A stretch of DNA of 64,000 nucleotides from Ustulina deusta (taxonomy: Eukaryota > Ascomycota > Sordariomycetes > Xylariales > Xylariaceae): assembly GCA_023159155.1 (NCBI GenBank), contig JAJNNX010000014.1, forward strand, positions 930,001-994,000, read 5' to 3'. Within the stretch, counting starts at the first letter, position 1, and each line of letters opens with the position of its first letter. This document shows, piece by piece, positions 46,290 through 59,565 of this stretch. The translations under genes and the position numbers were made by a program. The notes under the pieces are model-generated. The model did not search any database and had not been told where the DNA came from. It saw only the letters and a program-made list of their open reading frames with translations.

Positions 46290-48360
46290 ATGTGGCTTGA
46301 TCGTCTGGCTGGGTCGCCGTCACCCGCACCCTCTCAACCACCCAGTCGCGCATACTCTCCCTCGACACGGAGGCCTTCAAGTGGGCTTGGTCCCTATCTG
46401 ACCTCTCAACAACGCCCTGGCATCACACCGAGATCTTCTGCCCTCTCCCTAGTCTCCACCGATTCCTCTGCTTCGACTGTACTAGCTTCCTCCCGGCGGG
46501 CCACCGGTTCCAATCTCAAACAGGCCACCACTGCTTACACCGGTCCGAATCCTGTTGATATTCTCGGGGCCCTGCTGGCCGGGAGTCCTCTACCCAGTTC
46601 TGCCCTGGCCCCCGACCCCTCGCTAAATTCAGCCACCTCCATAACATCGGATGACCTGAACGCTGTATTCGACTTTGGGGAATTGCCTTTGCGCTTGCTA
46701 GCGCTGTCCGACGAGCCTGAACCCGCAGGCAATAGCAAGAGACAACAGTCAGCTGAAGAGCGTGGGTTTGCGTGAGATCGCGGTGTGGGTTCTGCTTTGC
46801 TGATACGAACTACTAGACGAACTGGCCAAGGCCAAATTCGAAGACTTACATCGGTCTATCCAAGCCTGTGACGAAATACTGGCGTCCGTTGAGACCAACC
46901 TGGCCAGCTTTCGAAATGACCTAGCTTCAGTTTCAGCAGACATTGAGACCCTTCAAGCGAGATCGGCAGCCCTCAACATCAGGCTTGAAAACCGGAAAGC
47001 GGTAGAAAAGGAGCTAGCACCTGCTGTCGAGGAGATCAGCGTTTCGCCCATTGTTGTGGCCAAGATAGCAGATGGTCACGTTGACGAAGCCTGGGTCAAG
47101 GCCCTAAACGAGATTGACAAGAGAGATACGGCGTACAAAAAGGGCGACTCAGGCTTGGAGCAGAATAAAGGGTTACAGGACCTTGGCCCCTTGTTAGAGA
47201 AGCTGGTACAAAAAGCTATCGAGCGGATCCGAGATTTTCTGGTTGCCCAAATTAAAGCCCTTCGATCTCCCCATATCAATGCCCAGATTATCCAGCAGCA
47301 GAACTTTCTCAAGTTCAAGGAGCTCTTCTCCTTTCTACATAAACATCATCCTACATTGGCTAACGAGATATGCCTCGCATACATGAATACAATGAGATGG
47401 TATTATGCGAACCAATTCGCGCGCTACGAGAATGCTCTGAAGAAAATTAAACTTCACGTGTTGGATAAGGTGGACGTGTTGGGGAATGAAGATACATCTC
47501 GCAGGGGTGCCGCGCTCTCAAGCTCCAGGATAGCCGGACCTCCTCATGATGCGTTTAACCTAGGTCGTCGTGTTGATATTCTGCGCACCAGCAATCAGGC
47601 CGCGATATCCTCGTATTTGGCCGAAGAAGATCAATCTACACACTACCTCGAGGCTCCCTTTCGCAATTTCAACCTTGCCCTCATCGATAATGTGACATCA
47701 GAGTACACATTTCTTGCATCCTTCTTCGCTCCTGCCCTTAGCTACTCTACCATATCTCGCCATTTTGCCTATATATTTGACCCAACATTACAGCTCGGAC
47801 AGATATTAACGAAAAATATTGTATCTGAGACATATGATGCTATCGGACTCCTCCTCTGCATTCGACTCAATCAACACTTCCAATTTGAACTTCAACGAAG
47901 GAAGATACCAGCCGCTGAAGGATATATCAATGGCACAGCTATGCTACTCTGGCCACGTTTGCAATTCGTCATGAACGCGCATTGCGAGTCTATTCGAGCG
48001 TTAACCACTGCACTACCAACACGACCGCCACCCAAAGCTGACCAGGCAAAGCTGTCTACAGCACCTCATGTCACCACGCAGCGATTCGGGCAACTACTTC
48101 ACGGAATTCTTTCCATGAGCACCGAAGCGGGAGACGATGAGCCGGTTGTTACGAGCCTGAGGAGACTGAGAAGCGAGATAGAGGCCTTTTTAACCAAATA
48201 CAGTACGGCGTTCGGGACAGATAAAAGAAAGCGCGAGAGATTCTTGTACACTAATTACAGCCTGATATTAACCATCATCAGCGATGTTGGAGGCAAGCTA
48301 GCCACTGAAGAGCAGGAGCACTTTGAAGGTTTAAAGACGGCGTTCCAGGAGGCAGCGTGA
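46290..48360 (+). CDS. VPS52: GARP complex subunit Vps52 (Sac2 family)
   Basis: Subunit of the GARP tether that captures endosome-derived vesicles at the trans-Golgi. Exons: 46290-46761 and 46817-48360, giving 671 codons. Seen: a Ser/Pro-rich N terminus of about 100 residues; DDLNAVFDFGELPL; a coiled-coil region after the intron (AKFEDLHRSIQACDEILASVETNLASF); then the Vps52 core with HVDEAWVKALNEIDKRD, AIERIRDFLVAQIKALRSPHINAQIIQQQNFLKFKELFSFL, YMNTMRWYYANQFARYENAL, and FNLGRRVDILRT. These blocks are strongly typical. The intron uses a GTGGGT donor and CTACTAG acceptor; it is set by frame, since the exon 1 frame ends about 15 nt later. Convergent with the RabGAP gene, 326 bp apart, a possible overlap of 3' UTRs. 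Both act in membrane traffic. Confidence 0.92.
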
Positions 48361-48686
48361 GTGAGACTTGCTCATGAACAAGGCTACTATGTTTTTCGTA
48401 AGCGATAGCGTGTTTATCCATTGTAATTGAAAGGAATTTGATACCTATAGCTACATGGACAAGTTGATATCATGCATATGTGGAAAGAATCTTAAATTCG
48501 ACAAGAGTATATTGCTTTTGATTTCCCCCCTTCCCTTGACTGTCCGCGGGAACAAGTCCTTCTACAACCCATGACAAAGTGGCCAAAATCGAACTGGTAT
48601 CCCGGAGTTTCAGCAGAGTAAAATATGAATGCCAACACCTTTTTTTCTTCTTTTCTTTCTTTTTTTTTCAGTCTTTTTCCCCTTCT
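48361..48686. other. Short convergent intergenic region
   Basis: 326 bp between the stops of VPS52 (+) and the RabGAP gene (-), with a long T/C-rich run at 48641-48690. Both 3' UTRs must share it. Confidence 0.65.
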
Positions 48687-50018
48687 TCAACTCCTACCTA
48701 ATCTAGCCGTCCACGCCATTAGGCCAGCCCAGGCGGGGGTCTTTCGTAGATAGATAGCGCCGACACCAATTGCGATAGTGAAGACAAGAGTTCGATGCGT
48801 CCACGCTATTTGCGCCAACTTCTGCTGTCGCTCGGCCCACCGTAGCTCGCAGACCTGCTTTTCGAAAAGCGCCTGCCCGTCCCGCAGGCTCTGACGACCA
48901 AGGGCGCCGACGTCGCGCGTCGTCTTCAGCACGCTGGCGCGGGAGATGCGCCGCCACGAGCGCAGAGACTCGGGCGGGTGTCGGTCGAAGAGGAGCGCGG
49001 CCTCGGCGATGACGGCCTCGAGATCCAGGTCGGGCGGCAGCTTGGACAGCGCGAAGTGGAGCATGTCGGGCTCCTCGTGCTCGAGCAGCTCGTCGCGCCG
49101 GCGCAGGACGATCTGGGTGAAGACGTAGATGCTGAAGACCTGCTCGCGCGCGATCAGGGCGTCGAAGAGCCGCGCGATGTCGCTGTAGCGCTGCACGTTG
49201 TGCGCGAACATGGTCAGCGTGTCCGAGAGCGCGAAGTACGGCTCGTTCCGCGACAGGTGCTGGAAGAGCTCCGGGTCCACGCCGCGGAGGAGGTCCGGGA
49301 TTAGACGGAGCTGCACGATGGCCGGCGCCAGCGTGGGGAGCATGAAGTCGCGGATCCGCAGCACGGAGAGCCGCGACACGGCCAGTGCGCGCGAGGCAGC
49401 CGGCAGGACGAGGAGTAACACCTGACAGATGTCGTGGTAGCCTTGGAAGTAGCAGAGATAAGGCTGCTGGCGGAGGACTTGGGTGATCAGGTCCGAAAGC
49501 TCCGACTTCTTCTCTTCAAGCTGGGCTTGAGAGTTGTCTGGCGAAACAGTCAGTTGTGCGTGTGTGTAGACGGGCGGCCGTCTCAAGCCACAGGAAAATA
49601 TGGGCTCTGACACGTACCATTCGGGTAATAGACAAAGCTCCTGTCGACATCTAATTTGACTTGCTCTTCATCTCGATGGCGCGGCAACTCACTCCACGAA
49701 CTAGATATCTCTGTGGAACCATCGGACGCGGCACCAGCGTCAAAACCAAGCAGTATCGGCCCTGCGAACCCCGTTTAGTCTCGAGATACATGTATGTCTT
49801 TGTTCGGGGAATAATAGGTCAGTCAACCTACATGCCCGGCTCCGTAACTGGTCCGACAGAAAGCCACCTGGTGCGATAGCTATGTCCCTTAGCCCGTCGA
49901 TGTCCTTCCTCTCACACGCATCCAGGATGCGGGCTCTCTCGAGTTCGCTAGCGAATATATGAGGCTCTGCATCCGCTTGACTTCCTTCCGCAGGCAGACT
50001 TTCTTTGGAAGCAGCCAT
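48687..50018 (-). CDS. TBC-domain Rab GTPase-activating protein, Gyp8/TBC1D20-like
   Basis: Predicted GAP for Rab1/Ypt1-type GTPases in the early secretory pathway. Exons: 49832-50018, 49618-49761 and 48687-49537, giving 393 codons. Seen: AWPILLGFD across the first junction; the catalytic Arg finger in VKLDVDRSF (IxxDxxR pattern) in exon 2; the Gln finger in LCYFQGYHD in exon 3; TBC helices with ELFQHLSRNEPYFALSDTLTMFAH and LFDALIAREQVFSIYVFTQIVL; and a C-terminal hydrophobic helix TLVFTIAIGVGAIYL, which matches the tail anchor known in Gyp8 and TBC1D20. Both catalytic fingers are present, so an active GAP is expected. The exon 1 donor (T|GTAGGT) is set by the need to form Trp in AWPI. Base composition of exon 3 is distinctly GC-rich compared with its flanks. 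Confidence 0.9.
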
Positions 50019-51726
50019 AGGGATGCAGGTGACGAGTGCGCTGTCAGCCTCGCGACACGTGGGCCTTGTTACTGAGCCTCACGTCTCACTTCTCTCTATA
50101 AGACTCTACTTGGAGGCTATAATGGTCTGGCAATGTTGGAGATGAGGATGTCATGCAATAGCAGCCGCTAGTATTTTAGGCTACATTTGACAATTACGAA
50201 GCAGGCAGCAATAGGGAGATGTTGACTCTCCTTTTAAAGTTTGAAGATGGCTGGCGTCATGAACACCAATGGATGGTTGAAATTTTGGAGGGTCGTAAAT
50301 GAGCCGGGGATAGCGAAGTCCGAGATGACGGGAGTGAGGTTAGCGTTCCGCATCTGGTGAATGAGCCTCGCAAATGCTGCCCATGGTGTTTTCCTCCTAC
50401 GGCCGTGGTGGTGTTAGACAATCTGCTCCTTGTTGTAGGGTCCGGAATGTAGGTACCTGCTTAGATACTGCCTATCTCGGTGGTACCTCTTACGAGATGA
50501 GGTCTCAATGTTGAAGGGGTAATGCCTAATCAGGTAGGTAGAAGGACCGGGCCGGTACCCACATGTATATAACCGAAACGTCGTGCACAGGTATACATGT
50601 ACTCAGGTACTGTAGTGTACCTACAAATTGGAAGGTCTCCACATAAATTACGTGTACCGACATGGCACGTGCCATCCCCACACGTCACGGTGTATAAACC
50701 ACATATGTACACGAGTAAAATGCCTGCCATGGGTACATATAGGCAAGTCCTATCTACTACCTAGGTACCTAGATCCACATGATCGATGTACCTCCAAGTA
50801 GTATTAGTAGTTATTAGAGGTCGGTGTATATAAATTCATATATCCAGGAATCTTTTATTAGCACCTGCAATTGCATCCAGTGCCGGCTCCAGACCTCCAA
50901 CAATCACGTCTCACTTAAATTGGTTCTACCTATTGGCGAACTATCGTAGCCACCCTCTGTCTTTACAGGTGCAACTCGTTCTTGATCTTGGTTCGTTCTG
51001 GTAGAATCTACTTATCCATAGGTAGGCACCTACCCTGAACTATTGCCTTGGGAGCTTACCCCGCTTCTTCGAGGACCTGTCAAACCTTCTTGAGCCCAAC
51101 TCACGGGTATGTTGCTACATGATGTTGCCCTCCTCTCCAACCGCGTACACCAAATGGACAGGAAAGAAGTAGCGGTATTCCACATGACAACTCAAGGCCA
51201 ATTCGACTAGAACACACGCTTACACTCTTCATCTTCGTCTCGACTGCCTCTAGAGCTCCTACCAGACTGTCGGTTCCAACCTTCTGCAAGAACTGCGGCC
51301 GAGCCTGTCACCTTTTTTCACCATTTTCTTTTATTTTTTAGAGAGACAACATCTAGTAAAAAACAGACAATCCCGTCCTGGCGGAAACTACGGGCAGGGT
51401 ATGTTAGAGATCGCGGTCCAGCCCTGCTTCACTATTATTCTCGCGTCTACTTTCCCAACGCCCCGAGCTGGATCGATTGGCAATTGGTTGCCCTTTATCT
51501 GAGCAAGGCCTCTATTTTATTCCTCTGCGAGAAATAAGTTATAACAAATCAATCCATTGGACCTTTTATCCCGATCCGTTGTCTATGTTTCGTCTTTTAT
51601 CCAGCATCGAGAGCATTTTCCGTAAGGCCACCCCCGTGGTTAAGCATTGGCCGTCGTGGACAGACGATGCGCATTACTAACGCGCCCCCGAAGTAAGACT
51701 ATTATACCTGTTAACTGGTAGAAGCC
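50019..51726. other. Divergent intergenic region
   Basis: 1.7 kb between the RabGAP start (-) and the MMS1_N protein start (+). A TACC/GGTA cluster lies at 50448-50465 and 50755-50775, with GTAC-rich DNA at 50570-50700. No convincing gene. Confidence 0.55.
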
Positions 51727-54700
51727 ATGGCCTCTCTCCAGACTCATGTCTTCGTGAACGACGAGTGGGTGACCCAGACCGTTACCGCCGAGGAAATCAT
51801 TGGGGAGAGCTCCCGTGCTCGTACTGGACTAGTTCCTCCGAAGCCACCAAAGTGCGGTGTTCTTACGAGAACAATCATCGAAAGCCCCATCATCCGTTGG
51901 GTGCTTCCTGTTCAGCTTCGGTCGCCACGCTTCAACGATGTAGCTCTGGTAGGGGTATGTTTGTTCCGTTTATTCCCCTTTATTCTCTTCCAACAACCCC
52001 CCTCCCACGCCCCCCCCCCCCCCAAAAAAACTGGCCTGTTCAGTCAAATATTGCGCAATTTGCCTTTAATCGCTGTGCAATATGGCTGAGCATCGTTAAA
52101 GATCTGAGCTGGAATCATGGTCTGTTCATTCTACTGCGAGATTGATCATATTCAACATCCCCAACTAGCCGCTAATAAGCTGGGGTATTGCTAACAGTAT
52201 TAGGATCAATGTGTTCAAATATCCGAATTCGGTACAGATAATCAATTAAAGCCTATTGGAAAGAAAGTGTATTTGGGCTCGAAAATTCGGAATTGCTGTG
52301 TTATGGGCGCTCACGACTACCTAAGAATAAGAAGACAAGATATCGAGGCTAATTACCACAAAAGTGATGATGTTAGTGTGACGAGTTCCAACCCATCCAT
52401 CTCCACATCCACATCCGCATCTACATCCTCGTCTCTTCCCGAGGATACAGAACTGTTTCAGCAGTTACTGGTGTTGGTGCTCTCTACCGGGGAGCTTGTG
52501 TTCCTTTTCATGAGCTTAACCGAAGCTGGCGATTGGGAATTCGTCTCGTCGCATTTTTCCATCTTTAGCGGAAAGTTGGTAGACCCAGGGTTCCATATAA
52601 CAATCAGCCCCGATTGGGGATACATGGCCCTCGCTTGCTCTGAAGATCTCTTCGTCGTATGTCAGTTAAAGTCAATAAAGGAGCTCCGCAAGCAACATTA
52701 CATGCGCCAATCCATAAAGCCTATCCAATCCGTACAAGCACGAGCTGTGAGGGGTGTCATCCATAAACTCGAATTCCTTCATACTGGCTCTGAGAACGCA
52801 TCCCATATCGTCTTGCTTGCCATCACCGCGCGGGCAGGGGTGCTCAGACTCGCTACCTACGAGTGGGAGAATTCGGAGCCGTTGGAAAATGCGTTTGATG
52901 AGGAGATATCGGGTCTTAGGCTTGATGGAACTGCTGGGCTACCACTACTGATCATCCCCCTGATGATTTGTTGCCAATTCCTAATAATAACGGAGCATTC
53001 TGTGGCAATCTGCTCGGATGTGCTTAGTGGCTCGCCGGTTTTCACTCCCTTTACATTAAAGCATCAAGATGCTACCGACTGGCATCATGGGACTCACCGT
53101 CCAATGTGGACAGCCTGGACACGGCCGTGGCGAGAAGAAGCATACCACACGGATACCGACCTAATATACCTAGCTAGAGAAGATGGCTGGGTGAATAGTC
53201 TGGAGATCAGCGACTCCAGCATCGATTTGAGTCTTTATATGGGCCCGTTACAATGTAATATTGATTCGGGATTTGCATCTGTTAGCGTATCCAGTGCAGA
53301 TATCCTAGTGACGAGCGGAGATAACGGTCACGGGGAAATCTGGAGTGTACGTTGTATTCACTCCTTTTCCCACTGCTTCACACTAGGGCTAACACTACCC
53401 CTTATTCTAGGTGGAACCAAGGCAAGATCCGAAGCGTGTCGGCCAATTGCCCAAGTGGTCTCCTACAGTCGACCTAGTATTAGCAAATGACGCAAGCAAG
53501 CATTCCAAATCGGACCATAAGAAACTTTCGAAGCGACCATTGTTGGTTGAGAATACACCGAGTCACATGATAGCGCCAGGAAGTATATTTGCTTGCTCTG
53601 GTAGAGACGTATCTGGCGCTATTGTACAGCTACGTTATGGAATCCAGGCTAAGATTGGCTTGGACCTCTTGTATACCTCACCTATTAAAAGGTGCTGGGC
53701 CATCCCCGGCATTAATGGTGCACCAGAAGAGGGATTCTTTATGCTTCTAGCGCTTCCAGAAAATTCGGCCGTTTTGCACATCTCGCAAGACCTCTCTGAG
53801 GTATCCGAGAGAGACCAGAGCGCAGTAAATTTCGATCTCCTCTCTACTACGCTCGCGGTTCACGTTTCCAGGGACATTGCAATTCAGATCACAACCATGC
53901 ATGCAACAATAGTATCCCCAAATGGCTGGTAAGACATCTGACTCCATCATGAGGTTTTGCTACTAATTGCCTGCCCCATTAGTTATCAGTACTCGATTAG
54001 TGATATGGTCGAGGATCAATTGGCAATGGTCACAGATGCTGCCGTCACCGATGAAACACTCACTTTATCAGTCTATTCTCACGGCTCCTTTAAAATTATG
54101 GTTTTCAGCTTTGATACGCCGAGATTTGTATTAAAGAATGTCTTTGAAGTGGAAGGCGAAGTCACTGCCATCTCTATAACTACACTATCGGTCGGCATTT
54201 GCATTCTGGTCGGCCTCTCGCAGAGGGACTTGTCGGCATTGAAAATCTTCCCTCTCAATTGGTCTCAGTCTAGGGGAGAAACGCCCACAGGCTGTCAACG
54301 AGGTAAGATATTAAGAACTATATGCTCAAGGCCCGTTTTGTTGCTTACCCGTGTTATCAGCACCAATGGAGTTAAAATTAGGAGAGGACGAGGGTGTTGA
54401 CTCTATGGGAATCAATGCCGTGACTAGCATTACATGTCTTGGCGATGACAAGATAGTGATTGGCATGAGAAATGGCGACGTCCTCACGATACACCCAAGG
54501 GACAGCCGCCGCCGACCTGGGCAAGACTTTACAGTAACTAGAACGAACCATTTTGGTGTGACCCCGTCACATGTATTCACAGGACCGGTACTAGATACAG
54601 GCTCCTCGAGTCTGGTGTGCAACGATGCAGGACTTGCGATTATGAAGGAACCGAATGGGAAACCCAACCAAGGCTGTTTCGAAGAGATTTTCCAAGTCTG

Positions 54701-56192
54701 GCTGACCGACGCCAATGAACCACACTCCCCATCTCCTACAATAAACTCAGTCACATCATTACACGAAATATTGGAGTATGGTGGCTGCACATGGGCCATG
54801 GTGGCTGGTCCACATATATTTATAACAGAAATACAACCCCATCCTGCTCCTGTCCCACGGTATATGCCTGTCGGAGGCACGCCCAAGGGGATCCTGTACT
54901 CTGAACGACTAGAAGCTCTCGTCACGGTCGTTGTAAAGAGGGGCATCCCTTCTTTGCATTTTTTCGATCCCATGACAGGAACTGATCTATCCCATCCAGT
55001 TATGAAAAGGTCAGGCCAGGGTGACGAGCCTGAAGATGTTGACTACGTCGAACCTTTAGGCAATTCAGACATCAAGATCGTCTCTCTACTGCATTGGCTG
55101 TATAAAAACAAGGGAAATCTCTACGAGTGGTTTGTTATATTAGCCAGGTTGGGAGACAGAGAAGGACGTCTTTTTATTGTCTCGGCAGAGCAGGAACCGG
55201 CTCCCAAGAATACAGGAGCCCAACGTCGAATTCGCTTCTGGAACCAGTTTAATAGGAAAATTAAAGATGGACCACCGCGATCTGGAACGACGGACGAGAA
55301 TGGACTGTTTCTGAACTCCAACACAAACCTTGAGTATCACGTTATCGAAGACAAAAAATTCAAAACCGTCATGCGATACGAACTCCCATCTCCGGCTACA
55401 TGTTTAAAGGTGATCGATGGGCATTTGCATGTCCTCACTACCTGTCATTCACTAATTATTCTTGATTATACGTCCGATATCGCCCTCAGAAGGCAGCGAA
55501 TGGTCCAGCTGCACACGGACGAAGTTGCCCGAAACGGATTGCACTTGGTTGATGTCGGTTTATCCAGCGGTACTAGAGAACGAAAACAAGGGCTCGTCTT
55601 AACGTCTGACCCCATGTGTGGCGTTTACGGCTTGTGGCCGCCGGGTCGGAACCTGAGCGCCTCAAGCTTGAAATTGGTCTTTCAGGCACACTTACCAGTG
55701 TCAATTCGAAAGTTTATCCATGGATACACTCGACCACGCTGGACCAGAGATCGGCCACGGTACGGGCATTTACCGAGTGGTCTAGATAAGCGTAGCATAC
55801 TAGGCCTTGCAATTGATGGGTCGCTCACACAATTTTCAATCCTTGACGAGGATGCATGGCGACTGCTAAGATACATACAAAATCTAGCTATGACGGTAAA
55901 GGGCATATCTGACATCGATCGTGGGCCCGATAGTCCAGATGACATTCAGCTGGATCCAAACTCTATCGCCAAGATTGAAATGCACATCGATGGAGATATA
56001 TTGCAGCGATTTCTGAAAAAAAAGTGGCTGGAGCACATACTATCACCGTCACGATTAACTAAACTTCAGGAACTGCTTTTACCATTCGGTCTTGATACAA
56101 GGACAACGACTCCCCCGACACCGAAGACGGTCTTCCTAACAATTGAGTACACTTACGGTCTCCTCGAGTACTACCTTTCCCCTGCATTATGA
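51727..56192 (+). CDS. MMS1_N-domain beta-propeller protein (CPSF-A/DDB1 superfamily)
   Basis: Large protein of the Mms1/Rik1/DDB1/CPSF160 superfamily. Exons: 51727-51954, 52204-53346, 53411-53928, 53983-54302 and 54361-56192, giving 1346 codons with every junction in phase. Seen: an N-terminal segment (VLPVQLRSPRFNDVALVG, then CVQISEFG) and KKVYLGSKIRNCCVMG, typical of the first propeller; a Ser/Thr-rich insert; LLVLVLSTGELVFLF and MALACSEDLFVV blades; SVSSADILVTSGDNGHGEIW; CYQYSISDMVEDQ; SITCLGDDKIVIGMRNGDVL; GGTPKGILYSERLEALVTVV; and a helical C-terminal end. Such proteins serve as adaptors in cullin ligases or RNA/DNA complexes. Whether this is the functional Mms1 orthologue is not shown, so no symbol is given. 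Intron 1 (249 nt) holds a run of 14 C followed by 7 A. Confidence 0.85.
52010..52030. repeat. Homopolymer C14-A7 in intron 1 of the MMS1_N gene
   Basis: A run of 14 C directly followed by 7 A within the proposed first intron. Prone to length error in sequencing; being intronic it does not affect the frame. Confidence 0.85.
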
Positions 56193-57755
56193 GAAGAATC
56201 ATGGCTGCTACACAAGGTTTTATATATTGAAGAATACTCGTCGGTTCCCTCAATTAACATGATTCTTCGGTCTCGTTACCGCGTCTTCACGCTGTTATCT
56301 AGTACATGCAGAGCAGGTTAGAAAGCATGACATCAACCCTTGTTTAAGAAGATATAATAGTACACAGTCAAATGATCACGTCTTCTTCCAACGTAAGAGT
56401 CAACCTAACCCAATTCACCTCGGCCGTCTGGGCTAGGTAGGGCGTATCAATCAATTCGTGCTATCTATGACCTAACCTACCTACTTACTCCACGACTGTA
56501 GTATAGAACGGCAGTATCAGGTGTATTTCCGAACCTGAGGTGTAAACAACACTATTTGTACTAGCCAGCTATCATGAACCTATTGGTACTTCGATTTTCG
56601 TCCAAGGGTGATGTGATCAATAGAAGCAGGGATACACCTAAGTGTATGTAGGTGTGTGTATATGTAATCGAAATTATATATATCTTGACCACCTCCGTCT
56701 GTATCTCGACGCGGTTCTTGGAAACGTGTACGTAGCCGGCGAGTAGGGGATGAGGTGATGGCTTTTCCTGTTGCAATGCGCGATGGAGTAGGGTGGGTAC
56801 TTACAGACGGTGTAGTTGATAGGAGTGTCATGATACCCATTTTCTTCCCATTTTTATTTTTTATTATTTTAAAAAAAATCTTGTTAATAGAGAGAGGAGC
56901 TTGATATATTGGCTGTAGAGACTCGCAAGAGATGCCATTCATCTACCATCTACCATCTACCATCTAGTTATACCTTGATTTTTTGGTATCCTGAAGAGTG
57001 GTGCTAGGGTCTGGCCGTAGTCATACAGGGTTCTTTAAGCAGGCTGCCGTGTTATTGCAGCGTAGAGGTATTATTACTGCCTAACTACCCTATATACCAT
57101 GTAATATAGTAGATTTCGCAAGCAGGATATGTATAGTTTCATCACGGGACTTATAATCTCCAGCGTGTGCTCAGAACAGTCCGTACGGGGCTTCTGCCCA
57201 CACAGAGTATACCCCTTGTAGTACTTGGCAAATCCTCATCCCCAGTCTCATCCCACGCGACATCAAAGCCGTTCGTTCCCCTTGGTTATGAAACACGGAA
57301 GCGAGATGTGTGTCCCTATTCGACATTCCATAACATCGCAGAGCAGAGTGGAGCGAGCGCGCTTCCCGAATCTGGCCGTATTTAGTCGAGGCTTAACGAG
57401 GTTGATATGCGACAGCTACATGTATATGTATAAATAAATACTGTGATCTAGATGGTGTGTACTTAAGGTACTCACTCTTCTTTCCCTCACTTTACATGTA
57501 CATGTCTACATAAATCCAGGGCTGTGTCGCCGCGCCTATTTGCATGTGACTAGTGTAGATGGTAGACGTGCACCGCGATAGGCAGATAGACTCCCGCCGT
57601 CTCCCACCTCCTTCTTTGATCCATTGCCTAAGTATCCAGATCTGTACTGTCTTTATGACGCTCAACCCCCCTCCCTCCCCGTCATAACAACACAGGGCAC
57701 GGGTTTCGATGCCTCAATCTCGAAAACCTCGACGCCGGCACACGCACACACACGA
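56193..57755. other. Intergenic between MMS1_N gene and HET-like relic
   Basis: About 1.6 kb, AT-leaning. Contains a short CATCTAC repeat (four copies) at 56940-56966, A/T runs at 56848-56880 and TACATGTA words at 57415-57510. No gene recognised. Confidence 0.55.
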
Positions 57756-58668
57756 ATGAGGTGCGCAAAATGTGCCGAGATTCGCAGCGACGAGCTCTTC
57801 GTCGCCGGCTCCCATCTGCTGCAACATAGCATGGCAGCGCTGAAGGCGTCGGCAGACGCGGGCTGCGATTTCTGCACCTTGTGCTGGACTAGTATAGCCC
57901 AGAAGTACGATAGGGAGAAGCTGGGCCGATGCTGCCCGGGCTTGACACGGATGGCGAGGAGATCTCTGATACTGACGTGGTAAGAAGGTAGTCTGCATCG
58001 TCAATCCTACCCACATACTCATCTAAAAAATGCCTGTCTGCCTGTCTGCCTGTCTGCCTGCCTGCCTGTCTGCCTGTCTACTGCGGTCCGAAAACTCGCA
58101 TCGCTAACTGTCTGCCTATGCAGTTGCTTAGTGGCTTCGTCTACTCTCCGCCGCACACAAGAATAAAGGAGAAGAGAGCGGAGGGGGTGAGGAACGGTGT
58201 GTGGATTGTTCTGGGGTTAATTGGGAATAACACCCTAGCTGAATTGTCCATATTCGCTGATCCAGGTTTGGCTCCCTCCCTCTCTCTTGCTCTCGCCATC
58301 CCCTTGATCTTCGCTAGCAATTTACTCCCCTTACTATGATTCGAATTTCCTAGAGTCTTGCATGCTAGCCTAAGTCGATATGAACAAGTAGAAGCAAGCA
58401 TATGAGTTGGGGTTCCTAGCCATTCGCTTATTGCTCCCTGTCTTCCCAAAGCCGCTGCTGAGTTACCCTTAGACGTCTATGAATCCCAAGGTGTACGCGA
58501 GCCTGGCTAACGCTAGCAAAGGAACACCCGCTACGTGCCAATTCGGCGAGACCTGGACGACTGTAGATCAAAACCCAGGATTACACATCGACTTTGATCT
58601 GGACTGGATGCTGTCGGCCCCCGAAGAAGAGGTTTGCCTAGTTTTAACCCGAATTGTTATAATGTAAA
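57756..58668 (+). pseudogene. HET-domain-type gene remnant, frameshifted and truncated
   Basis: The region 57756-57983 encodes a Cys-pair N-terminal segment (MRCAKCAEI, then SADAGCDFCTLCW) of the kind that precedes the HET domain in many fungal heterokaryon-incompatibility proteins. The frame then ends in TGG TAA at 57983. A second frame, shifted relative to the first, is open from about 57925 to a GTAAGA donor at 57980. It would continue after a TATGCAG acceptor at 58118 as far as about 58266, and a third open piece lies at 58479-58668. No frame carries on into a full HET domain, and the usual core motifs are absent. I read this as a decayed or truncated copy with at least one frameshift near 57900-57935. 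A misread base or a very short gene of unknown type is possible. The putative intron is filled with CTGTCTGC repeats. Incompatibility activity is not expected. Confidence 0.45.
58032..58083. repeat. CTGTCTGC/CTGCC microsatellite
   Basis: Tandem TGTCTGCC-type units, about 50 bp, inside the putative intron of the HET-like remnant. Related CTGT arrays recur at 58749-58777 and 58915-58932. Confidence 0.85.
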
Positions 58669-58670
58669 TT

Positions 58671-59565
58671 GGAATGAATCCCCAAGCCGTGATACTCGTC
58701 TTCGGGCTACGTGTGTGTTTTAAATCGTCCCGGAAAGTTTGCAAGGCCTGTCTGTCTGTCTGTCTGTCTGTTTGTTTGTCACTTCAGGGGCGCGGGCCGG
58801 ATTAGGTGAGTGAGTGAGCGAGTGAGTGAGTGATCGAGGTGAGGTTATCTAGGTATCCGGCGCCTTCTTCTCTGGGGCTTGTTCGATTCGTGCATTGACA
58901 TGGATGGCAATAGTGTCTGTCTGTCTGTCTGTCTATCTATCTGTACCGTAACCTACCTAATGTTTATGTATGTATATATGTACTCGGGCCAAAATAATAC
59001 CTACCTGCCTACTTACCTAGGTAGGTAGGTAAGTACCTCCTTATTTACCACGGAGGAGTAAGGTGAATGAATACAGAGAGGGAGTCTCGAGAAGGGATGA
59101 ATAAATGCATGGTTACGACTCAGTGATCAATCGGTCGGTCGATTCATCGGAGCAACAGTTAATTGATCCTGGTTACACAAGATCGACGACTACCTACCAT
59201 ACCAATCTTGATCTTACTTCATGTATACTTGTATATATATACATATATACTTAAGTAGTCAGTATAAATCAACAGCGAACAAAAAGAAAAAAAAGAACAA
59301 AAGAAAAGAAATCTAACATATTCTTGGTAAAGTCAACCGGATGGTGAGCAGTGTAGTCGTGAGTATGCAATTCGATTAAAAACTATCCGTGATAACCCCC
59401 CCCCCCCCCCCCAGATCTCATTTTGCCCATGTCGTCCGCTCATAAATACATGTGTTGCGAAGGGTAGCCGTAGTCATAGCCATAGCAACACGGCTCTCAG
59501 GATCGGGTGTGAAACCATGCCTCTTAGGAATACCATCACCATAGCCATGTCTATCTACCCCCTAT
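58671..59565. other. Repeat-rich intergenic region
   Basis: Between the HET-like remnant and the eIF5B stop. Holds CTGT arrays, a GAGT array at 58806-58832, TACC/GGTA palindromes at 59000-59042, an AT repeat at 59231-59250, A-rich DNA at 59279-59310 and a run of 17 C at 59396-59412. No gene seen. Confidence 0.6.
59396..59412. repeat. Poly-C run (17 C)
   Basis: Uninterrupted run of 17 cytosines downstream of eIF5B. Longest homopolymer in the window; its exact length is unreliable in most sequencing. Confidence 0.9.
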
